Source: Fomes fomentarius
Taxonomy: Eukaryota > Basidiomycota > Agaricomycetes > Polyporales > Polyporaceae
Assembly: GCA_022606135.1 (NCBI GenBank)
Contig: JABYQN010000016.1
Location: forward strand, 1 to 64,000
DNA: 64,000 nt
Direction of reading: 5' to 3'
Both the position numbers and the translations under genes were made by a program. Below the pieces are notes generated by a model. The model ran no database searches. It was not told where the DNA came from and worked only from the letters and a program-made list of their open reading frames with translations. Shown here piece after piece: positions 22,489 through 34,235 of the stretch (its first letter is position 1; the number at the start of each line of letters is the position of its first letter).

Positions 22489-24750
22489 ATGGTTGTATGC
22501 CATGCGGCGTGCGCGGAAACCTGCGAACAGGACTTGGATTTTGCGAACCCGACACGGGAGGTCGTCCATGAGGGCGTCCTTCTTCGACAGAACGAGCCAT
22601 TGAAGAGGGGGTGGAAGGAGCTATGGGTCGTGTTGTTTGACAATTATCGTGCGTGCGGCAGTTCTTTACTCTACCACCTTCCCAAATCCAACCATTTAAC
22701 ATGCCCTATCGTTCGTTCAGTGGTTATGGCGAAGCCGAAGGGCAGAGGCGACGACATGAAGTACGTCGTATGGAAGGCTGTGAGCATCCACTCCTTGGTG
22801 TACAGACGACGTCCGACGCCCGCCTGACTCCCACTCGTCTTGACTTGAAGCCAGTACGCCTCGAGTTCCTCTCGCTCGCAAGCCTCACAGTGCGTCCCGT
22901 ACAACGAAGTAACACCCTATCCCGTATGATACGCACAGGCCGAGATTCTCCGGATCCGCTCTCCTCGCTCGAACACATCCTCGACACGATTAACCCCAAC
23001 CGCGACAGCAGCAGCCACGCGACCACCGGGACCTACTACCCGTTCTCGTTCAGCGCGCACGGGAAGCACGGCGGGGCGTACACGCTGTATGCATCGACGC
23101 TGACAGAGCGGAACGAATGGCGGCGGAAGATCAGGGAGGCGGTCGCGGCGCGGATGAAGGCGCAGGCAGACCGCAGTGTGTTTCAGGTCGAGACGATCAC
23201 GTCGGACACGGCCATGAGCCAAGACGCGCCGGCGCACCAGCCCGGGCTCGTCACTGGGCGGATATCGTGTTCTCTCCCGTTCAGTGAGTTTTCTGCCGAT
23301 GAGTCTGAGGTTGCTGGTACCGGGGCTGAGACGGGTGGTCAGCAAGTAACGACGGTCGCAACTTGATTGCAATCGGAAGTGAGGATGGCGTTTGGATAGG
23401 CATTCCCCACCAGCCCGAATGTGAGTTTGTACCGCATACAGTCAGTGTCGAACCGCGGTGGCTGATGCTCCCATCGTCCAGCGCTACAGCGGGTGATTTC
23501 ACTCAAACAAGTCACACAACTCGCGTTCCTCGCAGAATACGGCTTCATCCTAGTCTTGGCAGACAAGGTGCGAGAAAAAGGCGTGCAGCTGTAGCTGCAG
23601 CAAGCTGACGCAAGCGATTAGTCGCTGCACGCTATCGACATCGAAAGCGTGGTGCCTACCATGTCCCGAGATCATGGACAGCCTGCGTTCGGGATGCAGA
23701 AGCTGAATGGGGACGACAAACCGGTTCAGTTCTTCAGCGTTGGTCGCCAGGCGGGGCGCACTCTCATTATTTACGCTCGGAAGAAGGGCGTGAGTGATTC
23801 GTGCTTCACCTCCCACCTCCGGCTCATGTGGACTCTAGCTCGACAGTGTGTTCCGCGTCTTAGAGGCCCTGCCTTTCTCAGGTCCCTCGAGTGGACATCG
23901 CCGGTTTAGGACTTATCGGGTCAGTCCAGGACTCCATCGTGCTTTTGTGAATGCTAACCTATTCTCAGGATTTCTTCGTGCCGTCAGATGCACACGATCT
24001 CCTGTTCCTGAATACCAAAGTCTGCGTACTGTGTTCGCGAGGCTTCGAGATAATGGATTTGACAGAGTGAGTGTAACGTGCAACAAGTACGCAGTGCGTT
24101 CAACTGACTATCGTATGGTCAGCTTCTCGAGCGCGACCATACCTCAGGACGAGGACCTGCGAAGGTTAGGCAAGCGTTCGATGGCTTCAAGACCTCTCGC
24201 GATGTTCCGAATACGGGAAGATGAGTTCCTTCTTTGCTACGATGGTAGGCATTTTCACGATGGTGTTGAGCACCGGCACCCTCGCTCATAGAACCGCAAT
24301 GTAGAGTATGGTCTATACGTCGACAAACGCGGAGCACCGTCGCGTACACCTGCTGTCATCGAATGGGAAGGTGTAGCGACACACGCGGCATGGCACGCGC
24401 CTTACGTGCTGCTCTTCGGGAACTCGTTCGTCGAGATCCGACATGTCGAATCCGGACGACTCGCACAGGTCGTCACCGGACAGGACATTAGGTGCCTCTG
24501 GGACGGCCGCGGGGTTGTACAATCCCCAAATGGGCAGGACGAGTTCGATGACCCGCGGACACCTCGCATACACGCGGCCCTCGACGACTCTGAGATGGCG
24601 ACGTTCTCGCTTCATTCGCGTTCTCACAGCCGGCCAAGGCAGCAGCACGTAGTCGTGCTGACACCGACGGAACGGCTTATTGTTCCTGGGACACGTTACT
24701 CACCTTCTCTGCTCAGTGTTGCGGACACCTTACCGCCTTATGTGCCTTGA
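22489..24750 (+). CDS. PH and citron-homology (CNH) protein, lacking DH domain
   Basis: The C-terminal part of a Rom1/Rom2-type Rho1 guanine nucleotide exchange factor. PH domain: LDFANPTREVVHEGVLLRQ, GWKELWVVLFDNYLVMAKPK, MKYVVWKAPVRLEFLSL, and TERNEWRRKIREA near its end. CNH domain: DGRNLIAIGSEDGVWIGI, ISLKQVTQLAFLAEYGFILV, LADKSLHAID, FFSVGRQAGRTLIIYARKKG, FVPSDAHDLLFL, EDEFLLCYDEYGLYVDKRG and a final AAWHAPYVLLFGNSFVEI. I traced about nine introns, all GT-AG, keeping one frame to the stop at 24750, so the retained part is intact. The catalytic DH domain is missing upstream. The start at 22489 is just the first ATG of the frame. Either a 5'-truncated gene or a functional short adaptor that binds Rho-type GTPases through CNH. 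Confidence 0.75.
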
Positions 24751-25267
24751 CCGTCTTGAAGTGATTGGACTTTGTCGTTGTCTTGCTCTTGCTTGCTTGC
24801 ACTTTTGTATCACCATGTCATGTTCAAGTACTATAACTTATGCGTTCTTGTTGCTCACGAATTATTTTAGTCCATTTCCCCCTTCAAATCACAGCCTTAG
24901 CGGTCAGGTTTGCTCTGTTACAAGGATGTTCATCGGCCGATCATGTGATGTTTTCTTCTGTTCGTCACATCGATTCGTTTTGTGTCCGCGTCTGCTCTTG
25001 ACTTCCACCAGCCGCACAAGTCAGCCGCATCCACAGCCTACTCCCCACGTTGTCCATATACCCACATAGCCTAGAGGTGAGCACCTCATATCGCCATATA
25101 TGCCTTGAATTGACGTTGTTGCAGAATCCTGCGATACCCGAACACACGGTGCGTACTGCCTACAGAATGACCTCATACAATGCTCTCGTTAATTTCTCCT
25201 AGCCTCCAGCTCCCACAGACTATCTACCCTACAGTCTCTTCTATCTCTGAATCTCTGACTTTGCAAG
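24751..25267. other. Intergenic, no supported gene
   Basis: About 500 bp of AT-richer spacer; nothing recognised. Confidence 0.5.
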
Positions 25268-26971
25268 ATGCGTGTGCGGACGAATGGAACGGCGGACTCA
25301 CAGTACTGTGCATCGGAGAAGGTGACGACGGCCGCGATGGGGCCAGCACCGTACCCTACCACCCGACCCGTCCAGAAGGCCGCCCGTCGATACAAGCAGG
25401 CTAGTTCGGACGTCTCGACGCTTCCGGATTCTGTACTCCTGGCTCCCGAACATCCCTGTCCCCCGCTCATGCGCCACACATCCTCTTCACGATCGTCCCA
25501 ACGCTCTAACTTCACCGACCATGGGTTGCCCACCCGCGAAGAGTTTGCGAAGCTGGAAGAACAGTACCTCGCCTCGCTCGACAAGTCGAAGAAGGCGAAG
25601 GCGCTCGTCTCGCAGGAGATGTTCGACAAGATCTGGCTCGTGCTGCACTTCCCGGACGATTGCACGATCGGGACGCCCCAGTTCCGGTGGTGGGTGCGCA
25701 AGATGTTCGCCTTGGCCCACCCAGACCAACTAGAGGACGCCACCCTGCGCACTCTGCAGTCCAGTCCGTCAGACGGACACGTACAGGTCGTGATGCGCGA
25801 GTGCGGGACGCAGAACGCTGCCCAACAGCCACGCTTCTTTCTGTCGGTGGTCGTGCACGACGGGAAACGCTTGGCCATCCGGGAACACATCTACGACATC
25901 ATCTGTGTCTGCCACGAGCGTATCGGACACGGCGGGCGCGATAGGACTTCTGCGGAAATCAGGAAGATTTACACCTGGGTTCCGAAGGATCTCATCTTGC
26001 TCTTCATCAAACACTGTCCAACGTGCGTGGCGAAGAAGAACGGAAAGTCTGACGACTCGCGCGTGGAGGGAACCGGGACCACCCCTCTACTCGATGCGAA
26101 TCCTCCAGACAGCTGCTCTGGCGCTCTGAGTATGGATCTGAAGCGACCTTGTCCTCCTCTTGGCGCAGGCTCTGTCAACCAGTCTACGGGTAATCTGATG
26201 GCCGACTCTCACTCTGGCATGGCCCCTCCTAGCACTTCACAGCTGTTGTACACGATCAACAACGATGGTGCTGCTCTACCTCCGCCCATGGTCTATGACC
26301 CAGGTGTATCTGAGGACCGTCTTCGCACTGTCGCCCACAATACCTGGACTACGTCGACACCCGAGCCTGGTCTTGTCCCATCGGGCTCGGGGGCACCCAC
26401 CTGGCGCTTTTCTCCCGACGCTGAGGGCCATTCCTTTACGTCGTCTGAGGGCGTGCCATCGGTGCCGCACCCCAGCTACCTCCTGCTTCCGGATATCCAT
26501 TTTGACAGTGAAGGGGTCGTGTCCAACCGTCCTGCCCAGCCGCATGCCAAGGTCACTCTCCCTCCTCTGTCCTCGATCTTCCCTGATCACGAGACGCTGA
26601 TGACTGGCCGCCCCCCCTCGCTCCCGGCGCGCGCACCTCCTCCTCCTCCTCCACGACAGCCGCTGCAAATGATACAAAACAATCCCGCGCCTGGCGTCGG
26701 TGCGGGGCACATGCATGGCCATGACCATGGACCGTCCACCCCGAACCTCCACGCACCGCAGCCACGGACGCTGCTGCCTCCGCCGATGTCGGCCGCGTTG
26801 GGCCAAGGGATGGGAGGCCCGCATGCCAGCTCGGACGAGTCGATGGGCAAGATCGACCCAGCTCTGCTCCCGGACGGCGTGCATATGCTTGCGCTGGCGG
26901 CGGAGATGTCTCAGGCGAGGGAGACGGGGCGGTCGTCTGCAGTCGATCATGAGGGTGTCAGGAGGACGTAG
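25268..26971 (+). CDS. Conserved protein with integrase-type HHCC zinc finger
   Basis: Single-exon frame of 567 residues. Residues about 79-195 form a helical region (TREEFAKLEEQYLASLDKSK, DKIWLVLHFPDD, FRWWVRKMFAL). Residues about 203-258 contain HERIGH, then HCPTC 28 residues later: an H-x4-H-x28-C-x2-C zinc-binding finger with TSAEIRKIYTWVPKDLILLF between, the pattern of the N-terminal integrase domain of Ty3/gypsy elements. No DDE catalytic core, reverse transcriptase or LTR lies nearby, and the C-terminal 300 residues are a Pro/Ser/His-rich disordered region. This looks like a host gene that has kept or captured the zinc finger, perhaps as a DNA- or protein-binding module; a transcriptional role is conjecture. 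Flanked by ordinary host genes. Confidence 0.75.
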   Translation: MRVRTNGTADSQYCASEKVTTAAMGPAPYPTTRPVQKAARRYKQASSDVSTLPDSVLLAPEHPCPPLMRHTSSSRSSQRSNFTDHGLPTREEFAKLEEQYLASLDKSKKAKALVSQEMFDKIWLVLHFPDDCTIGTPQFRWWVRKMFALAHPDQLEDATLRTLQSSPSDGHVQVVMRECGTQNAAQQPRFFLSVVVHDGKRLAIREHIYDIICVCHERIGHGGRDRTSAEIRKIYTWVPKDLILLFIKHCPTCVAKKNGKSDDSRVEGTGTTPLLDANPPDSCSGALSMDLKRPCPPLGAGSVNQSTGNLMADSHSGMAPPSTSQLLYTINNDGAALPPPMVYDPGVSEDRLRTVAHNTWTTSTPEPGLVPSGSGAPTWRFSPDAEGHSFTSSEGVPSVPHPSYLLLPDIHFDSEGVVSNRPAQPHAKVTLPPLSSIFPDHETLMTGRPPSLPARAPPPPPPRQPLQMIQNNPAPGVGAGHMHGHDHGPSTPNLHAPQPRTLLPPPMSAALGQGMGGPHASSDESMGKIDPALLPDGVHMLALAAEMSQARETGRSSAVDHEGVRRT

Positions 26972-27718
26972 GATTTGGAGGCTTGCGCGGACTGGGACTA
27001 GTCGTGGTGGGCTTTGCCTACCGTGACAAGTAGTACGTCCTGTCGTGTCCGTCTGAGTTCTTGTTCAGCTCGTGTCAGGGTACCATCTTCAACACAAAGT
27101 CATTGACTTTCAACTGCTCATCTCATGCTGGTGTTGGTGCTGCGAGTCCGAGATAAGTAGTATGCGCTTCTTTCTCAATTATAGGCACAGCATCTTCGTG
27201 CCTCCGAACCTCCGGAACTGGCAAAAAATCAGAAAGATTGACAAATTGTCTGCCGCCACAGCTCCGGGTCCCGATCTCGGAGCGCGCGCACGGACAATTC
27301 ATGGCAGTGAATGGCCTTGATTGACAGCCACTGCAGATCGGCAGGCGACGGCATGGATGATGAAACCCGTTCTCGGACAGCATGTATTCATAACAACAAC
27401 GACACATACACATAGGGGCGCAGGCTGATAGAACCTGATGTAGCTACTTGGAAAATGAAAATTTATATAGACAGTGGGACACGGACACAGCGCAGCGTCC
27501 GTTCAATTCCGGCCAGGTACACTCGCGCGTACGACCATACCAGCTTCCGTATGTCATGGGTAGCAAGCAAGCCACGACCACCATCAACGGTGATCCCGCC
27601 GCCTCACAGCGCTGTTCACTCAAACAGACACGCGCCAGGCTGCACCGCTCGCACTGGATAACCGCCGTCAAGATGACGCAGACGCGTGACACTCGGATCG
27701 AGGAGAGCACAAGGATCG
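26972..27718. other. Convergent intergenic region
   Basis: 3' ends of two convergent genes face each other. Short frames on both strands, no domain seen. Confidence 0.5.
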
Positions 27719-28890
27719 TCACAGCCGCTTGAGCGCCTTCTTGCGCTTCTCCCCACCAGCCCCGGCGGCTACTGCAGCGCGCTTCACGGCCTTTGTACCG
27801 CCCGAGGCTTGCACACCGACGGCGACGTTGGAGTCGGCTGTCCCGAGCGGCGACGGAGAGACGTGGCGTTCCTTTGGGGAGGAGGTGCCCTTCTCTGATG
27901 TCAGGGAGGAAGCTGATGTTGATGTCGAGTAGGTGTTGGGTGTCGATGGGTGGAGAGGCTGGGAAGGGACTGAGGGGGAGGACAACAATTTCATCGATGG
28001 TGGGGACGCTGTAGAGCATTTGGCAGTCGCAGGAGCGGTCGCGGTGGTTGCAGGGGTCGCAGGGGGTGGGGGAGGGAGGTGGAAGATGTTGCGGGAGTAG
28101 GAGCGGGGGAAGTAGAGGTAGACGCCGAAGTGGACGTGGACGGATCGGATGGGGTTTCCGTCCTCGACGGCGTGTTGAATTCCACTGGGCGCACCTAGAT
28201 GAAGGCACCTTAAAGAAAAGTTTTATATCAATGTCACTCAACTACGCACCTTAGGAGTGGCATGCACGCTAGTTATGAGCTTCGCGCGCTCGCAATAGCT
28301 GTTGTAGTCCTCCAACAACAGCTTGCCGGCCTCCTCGTCAAGCGCAGACTCGGGGTTCGGATAGATGAGGAGGCACTTGACCGTCACAAGGATATGCCCG
28401 ATACCGTACGAAGACTTCCAGTCCTTCTTGAGCGTGTTCACACAGATCTCGCCCACTGTCGACACATTCGGATGGAATATCTTCGTGGCGAACCAGCCTG
28501 AGGAAAAACGGCGCACGTTAAAGAGCAATAAAGGAGTGATGACAGGGTTCTTGCATACATTTAGGTGGGGCGGCAGGGAACTCCTCGGTGAAGTTGAACC
28601 TAACCCTAAAGTAGCCACCCGCATAGGGCGTGCCCTCTACAGCACGACGCGTCAGCCGCGTGTCAGACGGTGCCCAGTAGCTCACAACCACGCACCAGGG
28701 CCCTGGACAATCCCCGTCACGTCCAACATGTTGTCTTCGTTGACCACGACGCGTATCCCGTCAGGTGGGTTCGTTCGGAGCTCGTTCAGCTCGCGCATCA
28801 AGCGACGGAGGACAGCAGGGGCAGGAGTCTATGTACATGGCGCCATCAGTCGGGCAGAACAGTCAAATACGCCTGTACAACACATACCAT
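27719..28890 (-). CDS. Ubiquitin-conjugating enzyme E2, UBE2S type
   Basis: UBC fold assembled from four minus-strand exons (28890-28888, 28828-28696, 28636-28559, 28497-28250; 154 codons in frame): [71 protein letters not shown] with the catalytic Cys, and [23 protein letters not shown]2S extends Lys11 chains for the anaphase-promoting complex; its hallmark is a C-terminal tail ending Leu-Arg-Arg-Leu or similar, and this protein ends KRKKALKRL. Two oddities: the first exon appears to contribute only the ATG before a GTATGT donor, and the last exon (28194-27719) is 476 nt, so the Ser/Thr/Pro linker needs a frame change near its C-rich stretch (about 28060-28085). That may be an assembly indel or a missed small intron. 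Confidence 0.85.
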
Positions 28891-29139
28891 GGATGCAGAC
28901 GAGGGAGGAGGCGTGGTTAAGGACAAGTTGAAGTTGCCGGTCAGAAGTCAACCAGTGTGGCGCCCGATCCATCTCCGACCCGCCCTGTCTCAGTGACACT
29001 ATCATGTCACACTATCAGTCACAGTCACAGTATCCCCGGCTAAGTACGACGTACTGAGCTTCATCGGTTCAAAAGAAGAATGTGATTTGATAAAAACGGA
29101 ATAGTATTACCTTCAAAGCGAAAAGGTTTGCAACGTTAT

Positions 29140-29211
29140 GCCAGGAGCGTGGATTGAACACGCGACCTCCAGAACTTCAGTCTGTTGCTCTCCCAGCTGA
29201 GCTATCCCGGC
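29140..29211 (-). tRNA. tRNA-Phe (GAA)
   Basis: 72 nt cloverleaf on the minus strand. The acceptor stem GCCGGGA pairs with TCCTGGC (one G-U). D arm GCTC/GAGC, anticodon loop CTGAAGT with anticodon GAA, variable loop AGGTC, and T arm GCGTG-TTCAATC-CACGC. No intron. The anticodon stem has one apparent A-G mismatch at its base. It sits between the divergent UBE2S and lyase genes. Confidence 0.95.
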
Positions 29212-29340
29212 GCACAATATGTAGTTTAATATAATAATATAACCCAAAGTGCTACCCAGAATGGGCGGTGAGATGTCTCTGGGCTTCAAATTCTCCTCCT
29301 CATTGACCCCACACTTACAATCAGCTTACGATTGGACGGG

Positions 29341-31346
29341 ATGGAGGCCTTCGACACGTACCAGACGCCGCTCTCAAGGTTCATATCCAGCGTTCATGTT
29401 TGTGTAATGTGGAATGGGCATCCTGATCTCGACCTAGCCGATATGCGAGCAAGGAAATGGCACATCTGTTCTCTCCGGCTGTATGTTTCCTTTCTCCTCT
29501 GTACTACCCCGCCCGTAGGCCATCGCCGACGGCTCCATTCACTGCATAGAATCGCTTCCATACCTGGCGGAAGCTCTGGTTGAACCTCGCGATCGCGGAA
29601 AAGGAGCTCGGGCTCTCAATCTCAGATGAGGCTATCGAACAGATGAAGGCGAATCTGGTGAGTTTTTCTGTCTTCGCGGCGTGTCCGATGCGTCCGCCGT
29701 CGCGTAGGCCCATCCAACCTGTCGACTTGTAGCATCTCGACGCGCAGCAATTTGACATCGCCGCGGCAGAGGAAAAGAAGAGACGCCATGATGTCATGGC
29801 CCATGTCCATACATTCGGTCAAGTCGCCCCTGCGGCTGCCGGGATCATCCAGTGCGTAGTGCTCCCCTACTACCATACTCACCCTCACGATCGCATACAC
29901 AGCTTGGGAGCAACATCATGTTACGTTACAGAGTACGCACGCGAACTCTCTAGGCCTGTGTCTCTTCCCAGGTTGCTAATCGAGCCACGGCAGTAACGCG
30001 GACCTGATCTTCATCCGGGAGGCACTCACTCTTCTCCTCCAAAAGCTTGCTGTTGTCATCGACCGCTTCGCCAACTTTGCGAATCAGTACCGTGATCTCC
30101 CGACGCTCGGCTTCACCCACTTCCAGCCTGCACAGTTGACCACCGTCGGCAAGCGTACGACGCTCTGGTTGCAGGTAGGTCCAATGCCGAAGTGCCCCTA
30201 CTGTGTGCTAATTCGACGGCCCGACATGCGTAGGAGCTGTTATGGGATCTGCGCAACATCAAGCGTGCGCGAGATGACCTTGGCTTCCGCGGTGTGAAGG
30301 GTACGACTGGCACCCAGGCCAGTTTCCTCACACTGTTCGATGGCGATCACGACAAGGTATGTTATTCCACACTATGAATGGCAGTTCACAAACGGACCGC
30401 GCACAGGTTGAAGAACTCGACCGCCGAGTCACCTCCCTGTCAGGCTTTGGCTACGCGTACCCCGTTACATCCCAGACCTACTCCCGCAAAATTGACATCG
30501 ACGTCCTCGCCCCGCTTGCGAGTTTCGGTGCGACGGCTCACAAGCTCGCAACCGACCTCCGTCTTCTTGCCAACCTCAAGGTGTGTTCTGCTGCATAGAG
30601 TCCTACGTTGTGGACGCTCACCGAAAGGGCTTATATCTACAGGAAGTCGAAGAGCCCTTCGAGTCGACACAAATCGGGTCCTCCGCGATGGCGTACAAGC
30701 GCAATCCCATGCGTTCCGAGCGCATCTGCAGTCTCGCGCGGCACCTGATGGTGCTGCAGCAGAACGCGCTCAACACAGCGAGCGTGCAGTGGTTCGAGCG
30801 CACGCTCGATGACAGCGCCAACCGCCGCATCACGCTCCCCGAGGCGTTCCTCACGGCCGACATCGTGCTCACGACGCTCCAGAACGTGTCCGAGGGCCTC
30901 GTCGTGTACCCAAAGGTCATCGCGCGCCGGATCGCGCAGGAGCTCCCGTTCATGGCGACGGAGAACATCATCATGGCGATCGTCAAGGCGGGCGGAGACC
31001 GGCAGGAGGCGCATGAGAAGATCCGGGTGCGCGTCACTCTCTTGTCCTTTCTTCACTTTCATTTTATTGATTCCATTACGTGGATATACAGGTCCTCTCG
31101 CAAGAAGCGGCGCACCAGGTCAAGCAGCTCGGGCTCGAGAACGACTTGATCGAGCGCGTGAAGAATGACCCGTACTTCGACCCGATCAAGGGCCAGCTCG
31201 ACGCGTTGCTCGAACCAAAGAGCTTTATCGGGCGCGCGCCGGAGCAGGTCGACAGGTTCCTCGCGGAGTGGGTCCGCCCTGCGCTTGCGGACGAGGAGCT
31301 GCAGGCTGCACTCGGGAAGGCGGGGAAGGCGGAGCTGAATGTCTGA
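29341..31346 (+). CDS. ADE13: Adenylosuccinate lyase
   Basis: Cytosolic purine biosynthesis enzyme of the fumarase/aspartase superfamily, acting twice: SAICAR to AICAR plus fumarate, and adenylosuccinate to AMP plus fumarate. About ten exons. The first ATG is at 29341 ([20 protein letters not shown]); an earlier in-frame TTG is not a start. Visible: [70 protein letters not shown] and the family signature [20 protein letters not shown] (catalytic Ser loop). The C-terminal domain runs to KAGKAELNV. All exons are intact and in frame. Two broken copies of this gene lie in the window (3.2-4.1 and 48.05-48.4 kb), and repeat unit B begins about 130 bp after its stop. Confidence 0.95.
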
Positions 31347-31479
31347 GTCGCTGTCGCAGCATTCCGCTCGAGGACGTTGGAGTGGTTCAAAGATATAGAA
31401 GAGAGTATCGACGGCAAGTTGAGTTCATAGAAGGAGAAGCTGAAGGTAATGTACATGTACTACATAGACGAACAAAACA

Positions 31480-32560
31480 GAGAAGAGCGGAGAAGAGAAG
31501 GGAAGAATAAGAAAACGCATTTTGGTTTCCCCGCCCGCGCACCACCTCGGATGTGAGATGGCGTGCAGACGGGTACTCGTCCCGAGGACCACGGAGAGGT
31601 ATGCGCCAGGACCGAAGTCCCTTCCTCGGGAAAGGAAAGACCTACCTTTCAGGCCCTACCTTGTGTCGCAATCTTGAAGCCTTGACGCCTTGAAGCCTTG
31701 AATCTTGAACGCCTTGACGCACCAACCGCCGAATCTGCAACAGTCAGCAATCACCCCATGAGAAGAGTAAACGACCTACCTTTCCACGACCTCTGAAATC
31801 ATGTGTGTTAGTATGCTAATCCCGAGGGACGGTAGAAGGAAGACGTACCGCCACGGAGGGGGCCCTTACCCCATACCCAACCCAACCCACTACAATCCCC
31901 ACCCGGATCTGCAAATGTCAGCAATCACCCCACGAGAAGAGTAAACGACCTACCTTTCCTCGACCTCGGGGAACCGCAGTGTTAGTATGCTACTTGAGGA
32001 TGAGGAGTGGGGAAGACGTACCGCCACGGAGAGAGGCCTCACCCCATACCCATGCTAACAAACCCTGACTCCCTCGCGTCCTGTCGAGATGTCAGTGCAC
32101 CACGCTCGAAGCAAGATGGTGGGGAGAGGACACACCGTCGGATGGAAACTTGCAGAGTCTTGAGGGTCGGGGGCAGGAGGCGGGGAGAGCTTGAGGGCGG
32201 GGAGATGGTGGAAGGGGAACAAGAGCGATGAGAGGGGGGTCAGCTCCCGACACGCATTATATACCCCTCTGGATGTGTGCCAGCCTCTTCTTGGGCTCGA
32301 TCTTCATGGAGGCTGACGAGTCCATGCCCGAGAAATACTAGAACTCAGGCCCCCACCCGAGGCTCGTGCTTCAAGCTTCAAGTGCGACCGGCCGTGGGGC
32401 GTCTTGTTCGCCCGGTCAGTGGCTTGGCTTCTGTGCACACATGACGGCGTGCTCGACATCTGCACTTCAAGAGGCAGACAGACTCCAGACTCGAGCGACG
32501 CGTACTTCAAGTTGGACGCGTGACACATGACCGCGACTCCGAGTTCTATATACTGACGGT
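31480..32560 (-). repeat. Gene-like repeat unit B (type II promoter)
   Basis: First unit of the main array, minus orientation, so its 3' block faces the 3' end of adenylosuccinate lyase. TATA element (TATATAAT) at 32256-32263 with the inverted-repeat motif upstream (about 32280-32320). Three copies of the internal module with the short GTCGAGGAAAG piece followed by the GTAGGTCGTTTACTC intron are seen (near 31780, 31960 and their spacers). The start codon seen in units E and I is absent, and the first donor is GTGTGTCC. It is head-to-head with unit C. Confidence 0.85.
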
Positions 32561-32569
32561 ATGATATTT

Positions 32570-34235
32570 GGAATGATAATGGAATTGTCAGTGGTCACCA
32601 CCATCTGCCATGACGCTTTCTAGGTGCACTGCAGCTGGTCGTCGCAGTCGACGTCCAGGCAGTGCAAGTCGCAAAGTTGTGACTGTTCCGAGTCGCGGCC
32701 GGGGCGCTGGCAAATCGCGGTCACGTTTCACGCGTCCTTCCGCAAGCGCTCTCCTTACTGCGGCTTCCGGAAAGCCGCGCCGACGTTCAGCACAACCTCG
32801 CTAGGCTGGCGAAAAAATGAAGGGAGCACTTATCGCTCACTTTGAAACAAAAGCGAGCGGATGAGGGCCCGGACTCGGAACGGCATCGGCGACCATTACG
32901 CGTTCAACCCTTTCAGAAACTCGGTCGCCGACTAGGGAGTCCTGCGACTATGACGCGCAAAGTTCTCAGTGCCAGCCTTCATGGAGATCGAGACCGGGAG
33001 GCTGACCTGCACACAAGGGGTATATAGCAGCGAGAGAGTTGTTGAATCCCAATCCCATCACTTCTTCTCTCCCTCCGACCATCTCCCCAACTTCGACTTT
33101 CCTCGCCCACTTCAAGTCTCACCTCGACCTTGTTCTTCAACACGTTCCCATAGCGGGTGTCTCTCTACCAATGGTACGTCCCTCACCTATCAGCTCTGAG
33201 TATAGCATGCTTATACGGCACTGTCCGAGGTAGGGGAGGGTTGGGGTGCGGGCTGTGGCTGCAGGTTTATCGTCGCCGGCATCTGCAAGGGCAGCGGCGG
33301 GGTTTCGACGGTACGTCTTCTCCTCTTCGCAGCATCCTCAAGCTGGATACTAACGCATGCGATTTCCGAGGTCGAGGAAAGGTAGGTCATTTACTCTTCT
33401 CATGGGGTGATTGCTGACGTTTACAGATCCGGGAGTTGGAGTTGGAGGTTGGAGTGTGGTTGGGTTGAGCAGGGTATGGATATGGGCTCTCTCCGTGACG
33501 GTATGTATTTCTCCTACCATCTCTCAGGATTAGTATACTAACACGCATGATTTCAGAGGTCGAGGAAAGGTAGGTCGTTTACTCTTCTCATGGGGTGATG
33601 GCTGACCGTTGCAGATTCGGCCGTCGGTGCGTCAAGGCTTCAAGACTTCAAGGCGACAAGGTTTCAAGACTGCGAGACAAGGTAGGGCCCCAAAGGTAGG
33701 TCTTTCCTTTCCCGAGGAAGGGACTTCGGTCCTGGCGCATACCTCTTCGTGGTCCTCGGGACGAGTACCCGCCTGCGCGCCATCTCGCATCCGAGGTGGT
33801 GCGCGGGCGGGGAAACCAAAATGCGCTTTCTCTTTTATCTTTGCTATGCGACGTTTCATGAATGTGAATTTGTCTTGTCAGTGCTGCATGGATGTAGTGT
33901 ACTGAATACATACGCGGTCGAAGAGAATTTGATAGTCAACCTTGAGTGAAGAGAAAGTGGACACAGGCTTCCTGTGATGGTTCCTCCCTCGATCACAGTC
34001 CCAGGGGTAATGTGCGGAGGTGCGTGCGTAATCGGGCTCAAGGTCAGCATACACATGAATTCCATCCCGTCTCCGTTGTGTTGGACATCATCGTGCGTTG
34101 GCCAGCAAGTTAGTGTTGCCTGAAAATGTGCTCTAGAGGTATATTCGTGCATGGAGCGAAGCATACAGCCAGCCTGAATTACAGAGCTCCGAGTCTGCAA
34201 GACCAAACAGCCAGAGAGCGGCGTCGCCGTCGGAA
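32570..34235 (+). repeat. Gene-like repeat unit C (type I promoter) plus spacer
   Basis: Plus orientation. Upstream region with CTCGGTCGCCGACTAGG-like conserved block (32920-32940), inverted-repeat motif (about 32972-33005), TATA at 33021-33027, pyrimidine-rich leader, then ATG directly followed by a GTACGTCC donor (about 33171). Exon-like pieces with GTACGTCTTC donors, GGATACTAACGCATG branch site and a GTCGAGGAAAG microexon follow. The 3' block with GGTCCTCGGGACGAGTACCC is at 33690-33830. The spacer to 34235 is shared with other units. Confidence 0.85.

Noticed and set aside
27444..28241. 265-residue minus frame overlapping the UBE2S tail
   Set aside because: It is the wrong frame of the same exon and does not contain the KRKKALKRL tail.
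29332..29340. Earlier start for adenylosuccinate lyase
   Set aside because: The codon at 29332 is TTG; the first ATG is at 29341.
33609..33905. Recurrent frames beginning QIRPSVRQG in units C, G, H, I
   Set aside because: They run through the GTAGG introns and come from the TCAAGG minisatellite; frames are not conserved between units.
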